Shown piece by piece: positions 61,211-64,000 of a stretch of 64,000 nucleotides of DNA; position 1 is the stretch's first letter; each line of letters opens with the position of its first letter. The position numbers and the translations under genes are program-made. Source of the DNA: QZKY01 sp963666295 (GTDB lineage: Bacteria > Pseudomonadota > Gammaproteobacteria > Burkholderiales > Burkholderiaceae_D); NCBI GenBank assembly GCA_963666295.1, contig OY762707.1, positions 1,860,001 through 1,924,000 of the forward strand, written 5' to 3'. The notes under the pieces are model-generated. The model saw nothing but the letters and a program-made list of their open reading frames with translations. It ran no database searches and was not told the origin of the DNA.

Positions 61211-61837
61211 ATGAAATTCCTTTTCGACCTCTTTCCGGTCATTCTCTTTTTCAGCGTTTTCAAGTGGGCAGAAAAAAATGCGGCGGCAGCGCAATCGCTT
61301 GTCGGAAAAACGCTATCTGGCTTTAGCGCCAGCAGCGCTATTGCAGCAGATCAAGCCCCCATACTATTGGCAACAGCGGTTGCCATTGTGGCAACGGCCG
61401 TGCAGGTAGGCTATTTGCTGGTAAGGCGCAAGAAGGTCGACACGGCATTATGGGTTTCGCTGGCCGTGATTGTCGTATTTGGCGGCGCTACCATTTATTT
61501 CAACAGTGAAGAATTCATCAAGTGGAAGCCGACGGTTTTGTATTGGCTTTTTGCTGCGGCTCTGATTGTTAGTCAGTTACTTTTTCGCAAGAACCTGATT
61601 CGCAGCATGATGCAGGCGCAAATATCTTTGCCTGATCAGATATGGGCGCGTCTGAATTATAGCTGGGTTGCGTTTTTTGTTGTCATGGGTGTGCTGAATC
61701 TGTATGTGGCTTTCTGGGGAAGTTATTCCACCGCAGCTTGGGTTAATTTCAAACTTTTTGGCGGCATGGGGTTGATGCTGTTGTTTGTTGTGGCGCAAAG
61801 CTTTTACCTTTCTAAATTTATGCAAGACACGGCATGA
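61211..61837 (+). CDS. yciB: Inner-membrane septation protein A (YciB/IspZ)
   Basis: 208 residues with five to six transmembrane helices: KFLFDLFPVILFFSVFKWAE at the N-terminus, TALWVSLAVIVVFGGATIYF, FIKWKPTVLYWLFAAALIVS, and RLNYSWVAFFVVMGVLNLYV, all YciB hallmarks. It works in the cell envelope during division and septum formation; the exact biochemical role is unsettled. It is the last chromosomal gene before tRNA-Ser and the integrated element. Confidence 0.95.
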   Translation: MKFLFDLFPVILFFSVFKWAEKNAAAAQSLVGKTLSGFSASSAIAADQAPILLATAVAIVATAVQVGYLLVRRKKVDTALWVSLAVIVVFGGATIYFNSEEFIKWKPTVLYWLFAAALIVSQLLFRKNLIRSMMQAQISLPDQIWARLNYSWVAFFVVMGVLNLYVAFWGSYSTAAWVNFKLFGGMGLMLLFVVAQSFYLSKFMQDTA

Positions 61838-61943
61838 TGCCCTGAGGGTGTGTTTGGTTTGCAAATTTGTAGAATAGTGCGTGTTTGTGCGGAACATTGC
61901 TGTTTTTCAAGGGATGGACACTTTTTGTGATGAGATTTTTTGC

Positions 61944-61949
61944 TATAAT
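61944..61949 (+). promoter_or_regulatory. Extended -10 element of tRNA-Ser
   Basis: TGCTATAAT, an extended -10 box, ends 23 bp before the tRNA 5' end. T-rich sequence lies at the -35 position. Confidence 0.7.
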
Positions 61950-61972
61950 TCGCGGCTCATCGCAAGAATTTC

Positions 61973-62063
61973 GGAGAGGTGGATGAGTGGTTTAAGTCGC
62001 ACGCCTGGAAAGCGTGTATAGGTTCATAGCCTATCGGGGGTTCGAATCCCCCTCTCTCCGCCA
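61973..62063 (+). tRNA. tRNA-Ser(GGA), integration site of the downstream element
   Basis: 91 nt with a long variable arm typical of class II tRNAs. Acceptor GGAGAGG/CCTCTCC, anticodon stem CACGC/GCGTG around loop CTGGAAA (anticodon GGA). CCA is encoded. The 3' end is followed after 165 bp by a tyrosine integrase, a classic integration site. Confidence 0.95.
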
Positions 62064-62099
62064 AGGACATGGCTTAAAAAGTCCAAAGAAGTGCGAAAA

Positions 62100-62134
62100 G
62101 CCCGTTTAACTCAATAGGTTACGCGGGTTTTTTG
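62100..62134 (+). terminator. Terminator after tRNA-Ser
   Basis: GCCCGTTTAACTC...GGTTACGCGGGT then six T. The stem is imperfect but has GC closure and a T-run, 37 bp after the tRNA end. Confidence 0.65.
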
Positions 62135-62173
62135 TTTGTTGTGGTTCTAGGTCGTTTGTTTACATCCAGCGAT

Positions 62174-62229
62174 TTTGTTGTTAAATTTGTTGTTAAGCCA
62201 GATGGGCGCTTTTTGGATTTAACAACAAA
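62174..62229. repeat. 11-mer repeats at the integrase start (candidate arm or operator sites)
   Basis: TTTGTTGTTAA occurs at 62174-62184 and 62186-62196 as direct repeats 12 bp apart, and inverted as TTAACAACAAA at 62219-62229, overlapping the integrase ATG. Spacing of about one helical turn and the position suggest protein binding, by the integrase or a regulator. Confidence 0.75.
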
Positions 62230-63485
62230 TGACCCGAAAAGAGAACAAAGACGCGGTTTACCGCAACGCTAAGCCAAGAGAGAAAGCCTATACAGTTTCG
62301 GACGGTAGCGGCCTTGTGCTGATGGTTCATCCCAAAGGCGGGAAGTATTGGCAGCTGCGTTATCGCTTCAATGACAAGCAAAAAACGCTGGCAATAGGCG
62401 TTTATCCTGAGATTTCACTTTTAGAAGCCCGTAAACAGCGTCAGAGCGCCCGTGAGTTGCTCAGGCATGGCATTGACCCCAGTGAGCAGAAAAAGGCTGA
62501 CAAGGCGTTTAAGCAGGAAAAGGCGGGTAACACATTCGAGAAGATAGCCCGACGCTGGCACACGCACTTGCTCTCGACATGGCAACCAAGCACCGCCAGA
62601 GATACGATTTACAGGCTAGAGAAAGACATTTTTCCTGCAATAGGGCATTACCCCATTGATGGCATCAAGCCGCGTCAACTCATTAAAGTACTGAAAGATA
62701 TTGAGGAACGCGGCGCAAAAGAGATTGCCAAGCGTTTGCGTGCGAACATGGAGCGCATATTCAACTACGCCATTACACACGGCCATGCTGAAGTTAACCC
62801 CGCATCACCATTGAAAAAAGATGTACTGACTCCTGCGCCAAAAGGACACTTTGCAAGCATTACACCGGATGAGTTGCCTGAGTTCCTAAAAGCCATGCGG
62901 GAAAACAAGGCGCGCTTGTACCTGCCAACACGTATCGCATTGCATTTGATGATGCTTACCTTTCTGCGAACCAGTGAATTGATCGAAACGCCCTGGTCGG
63001 AAATTGATCTTGAGAAGGGGGAGTGGGTTATACCTTGGCAACGCATGAAAATGGGCAAGCGCAAGATGAACCCGCGCAAGGATAACCATGTCGTGCCGCT
63101 TTGCTCGCAAGCATTGGAACTGCTGAAAGAGTTGCATGGCCTGACCGGACGAAACCAATGGCTATTCCCTAATCAGCGCGACCCGCAAAAGCCCATGAGC
63201 AACGGCGCTATCCTGATGGCGCTAAAACGCATGGGGTACAAAAACAAGATGACCGGCCACGGCTTCAGGGCGCTTGCAATGACCACCCTGAAAGAACGCT
63301 TGCACTATCGGCATGAAGTCGTAGATCGCCAGCTTGCTCATGCGCAACGAAACGAAATAGACAGCGCTTATGACCGCGCAAAGTTTCTGGAAGAGCGCAA
63401 AAAGATGATGCAAGAGTGGGCGGATTATCTGGACGCTGTGGAAGCTGGCGCAAACGTGATTCACGGCAGTTTTCGGGCGGCTTGA
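62229..63485 (+). CDS. int: P4-type tyrosine site-specific integrase
   Basis: 418 residues. N-terminal DUF4102 domain (about 1-85, SDGSGLVLMVHPKGGKYWQL, LAIGVYPEISLLEARK), a SAM-like core-binding domain (about 100-185) and the catalytic domain (about 205-390). Catalytic residues: Arg in FLRTSELIE, His-x2-Arg in GHGFRALAM, His in RQLAHAQRN, and Tyr in DSAYDRAKF. It recombines the element into and out of the tRNA-Ser gene. The ribosome site is weak and the start overlaps one of three 11-mer repeats, which hints at autoregulation. Confidence 0.95.
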   Translation: MTRKENKDAVYRNAKPREKAYTVSDGSGLVLMVHPKGGKYWQLRYRFNDKQKTLAIGVYPEISLLEARKQRQSARELLRHGIDPSEQKKADKAFKQEKAGNTFEKIARRWHTHLLSTWQPSTARDTIYRLEKDIFPAIGHYPIDGIKPRQLIKVLKDIEERGAKEIAKRLRANMERIFNYAITHGHAEVNPASPLKKDVLTPAPKGHFASITPDELPEFLKAMRENKARLYLPTRIALHLMMLTFLRTSELIETPWSEIDLEKGEWVIPWQRMKMGKRKMNPRKDNHVVPLCSQALELLKELHGLTGRNQWLFPNQRDPQKPMSNGAILMALKRMGYKNKMTGHGFRALAMTTLKERLHYRHEVVDRQLAHAQRNEIDSAYDRAKFLEERKKMMQEWADYLDAVEAGANVIHGSFRAA

Positions 63486-63530
63486 CGATGCAGGACTCAA
63501 TAAAACTCTATATGCAGTAGTCCAGTTCAG

Positions 63531-63595
63531 CCATGCCTACCGCGACGGCGGGAAACGCAAGCACTAAGCCCCTTTATGCTTGCCGGCATGGTTTT
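63531..63595 (+). ncRNA. Candidate three-stem structured element after the integrase
   Basis: An outer stem CCATGCC (63531-63537) / GGCATGG (63585-63591) encloses two hairpins: CCGC-GACG-GCGG (63540-63551) and GCAAGCA (63557-63563) / TGCTTGC (63577-63583). TTTT follows. It may be an elaborate terminator, a small RNA or a protein site. All pairings are exact; function is unknown. Confidence 0.5.
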
Positions 63596-63621
63596 CCAGA
63601 TCAGGGGCAAAAGAGGCGCTA

Positions 63622-64000
63622 ATGAAACGCGAATTTCAATCCTTCCATCCTTACCTGACCTATGAGAATGAGGGCAAATATTTCGTTCAACCAGACGGCA
63701 CCCCATCATTTGAAGGTTGGCCTTCTGTATCTCATCCAACCGAAATGTATGACGATGCCTTAGACCTTTGGTGGTTAGGAAAACAGGCATTTGATGCACT
63801 CGGAGAAATACAAAGTATGGATGAGTTTGATGAACTCCATCAGTATTATCTAGAAGCGATTAAGGGTGCAAGGCTGGCAATGGCAGAGCGCATGATAAAT
63901 AACCCCAAATCTTTTGAGTTCAGTAATCGAGAGGGTGAAAGCTTCGAACTTGATTTAGATGATATATCCAATTCTCAAATGGTCGATATTTTGTGGCAAT
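63622..64000 (+). CDS. Unknown protein of the integrative element (partial)
   Basis: At least 126 residues, cut by the right edge. It begins MKREFQSFHPYLTYENEGKY, preceded by AAGAGGCG as ribosome site. It is acidic, with aromatic-rich N-terminal sequence and a helical middle (MDEFDELHQYYLEAIKGARL). I recognise no domain, signal peptide or membrane helix. It is the first cargo gene after the integrase. Its AT content is higher than most chromosomal genes here, in line with foreign origin. Confidence 0.7.
   Translation, partial: MKREFQSFHPYLTYENEGKYFVQPDGTPSFEGWPSVSHPTEMYDDALDLWWLGKQAFDALGEIQSMDEFDELHQYYLEAIKGARLAMAERMINNPKSFEFSNREGESFELDLDDISNSQMVDILWQ

Larger units (their letters stand above)
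62064..64000. mobile_element. Left end of an integrative element at tRNA-Ser (extends beyond the window)
   Basis: A tRNA 3' end, a P4-type integrase reading away from it, repeated 11-mers near the integrase start, a structured intergenic element and a gene of unknown type. The attachment core is probably within the tRNA 3' end (about 62040-62063). The right end is not in the window, so the size and cargo are unknown. Confidence 0.82.

Noticed and set aside
61200..64000. Complete prophage
   Set aside because: Only an integrase and one unknown gene are visible; no structural or replication phage genes are in the window.

Overview
The window reads as a chromosomal segment of a betaproteobacterium, Burkholderiales- or Nitrosomonadales-like. 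The evidence is gene content and order: a small Trp-rich protein of the betaproteobacterial type, a lipoyl-domain-bearing Lpd in an aceE-aceF-lpd operon, holC followed by a DUF2486-like gene, the thrS-infC-rpmI-rplT-pheS-pheT-ihfA-merR string, and surE-pcm-nlpD-rlmD. No finer taxonomic placement is justified from sequence reading alone.

Layout. 1-16.4 kb is a sensory block: a truncated periplasmic-binding lipoprotein, four large c-di-GMP signalling proteins with different input modules (PAS/GAF, Cache/PAS, SnoaL-like/PAS, PhnD-like/PAS), and a cheW-mcp pair. It shows signs of rearrangement: an IS3-family remnant and a duplicated intergenic sequence that is contiguous at one copy and split by cheW-mcp at the other. 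16.8-31.7 kb is mostly housekeeping: tRNA-Pro, a CYTH phosphatase, the pyruvate dehydrogenase operon (minus strand), folD, oligopeptidase A, a periplasmic glutaredoxin, holC, a D-amino-acid dehydrogenase and xseA. 31.7-36.2 kb has an AT-rich stretch with DnaA-box-like sites, a pilA pilin gene with a sigma-54-type promoter, pgi and tal. 36.4-45 kb holds an AcrR-type repressor, its palindromic operator, a complete RND efflux operon and an outer-membrane porin-like gene. 45.1-48.3 kb is a compact methylthioadenosine salvage operon (mtnP, class II aldolase, apt, mtnA) that matches the aldolase-based DHAP shunt rather than the full methionine salvage pathway. 48.5-56.4 kb is the translation operon, preceded by tRNA-Val and a Thr-rich leader peptide with a terminator. 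56.5-61.8 kb carries surE-pcm-nlpD-rlmD (rpoS is absent from its usual place), msrB and yciB. From tRNA-Ser (61973-62063) rightward an integrative element begins, with a tyrosine integrase and at least one unknown cargo gene cut by the window edge.

Several intergenic regions (about 17.6, 30.2, 33.0, 36.3 and 43.3 kb) carry one family of palindromic dispersed repeats, three of them ending in the same 53-bp tail.

The strongest candidates for something not commonly described are the apparent ribosome-mediated attenuator of thrS (leader peptide with 5 Thr codons in 10, plus mutually exclusive hairpins), the split duplication around the chemotaxis/c-di-GMP genes, and the 13-residue deletion in the lipoyl domain of Lpd. 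Everything here is from reading the sequence; no database search or folding program was run.
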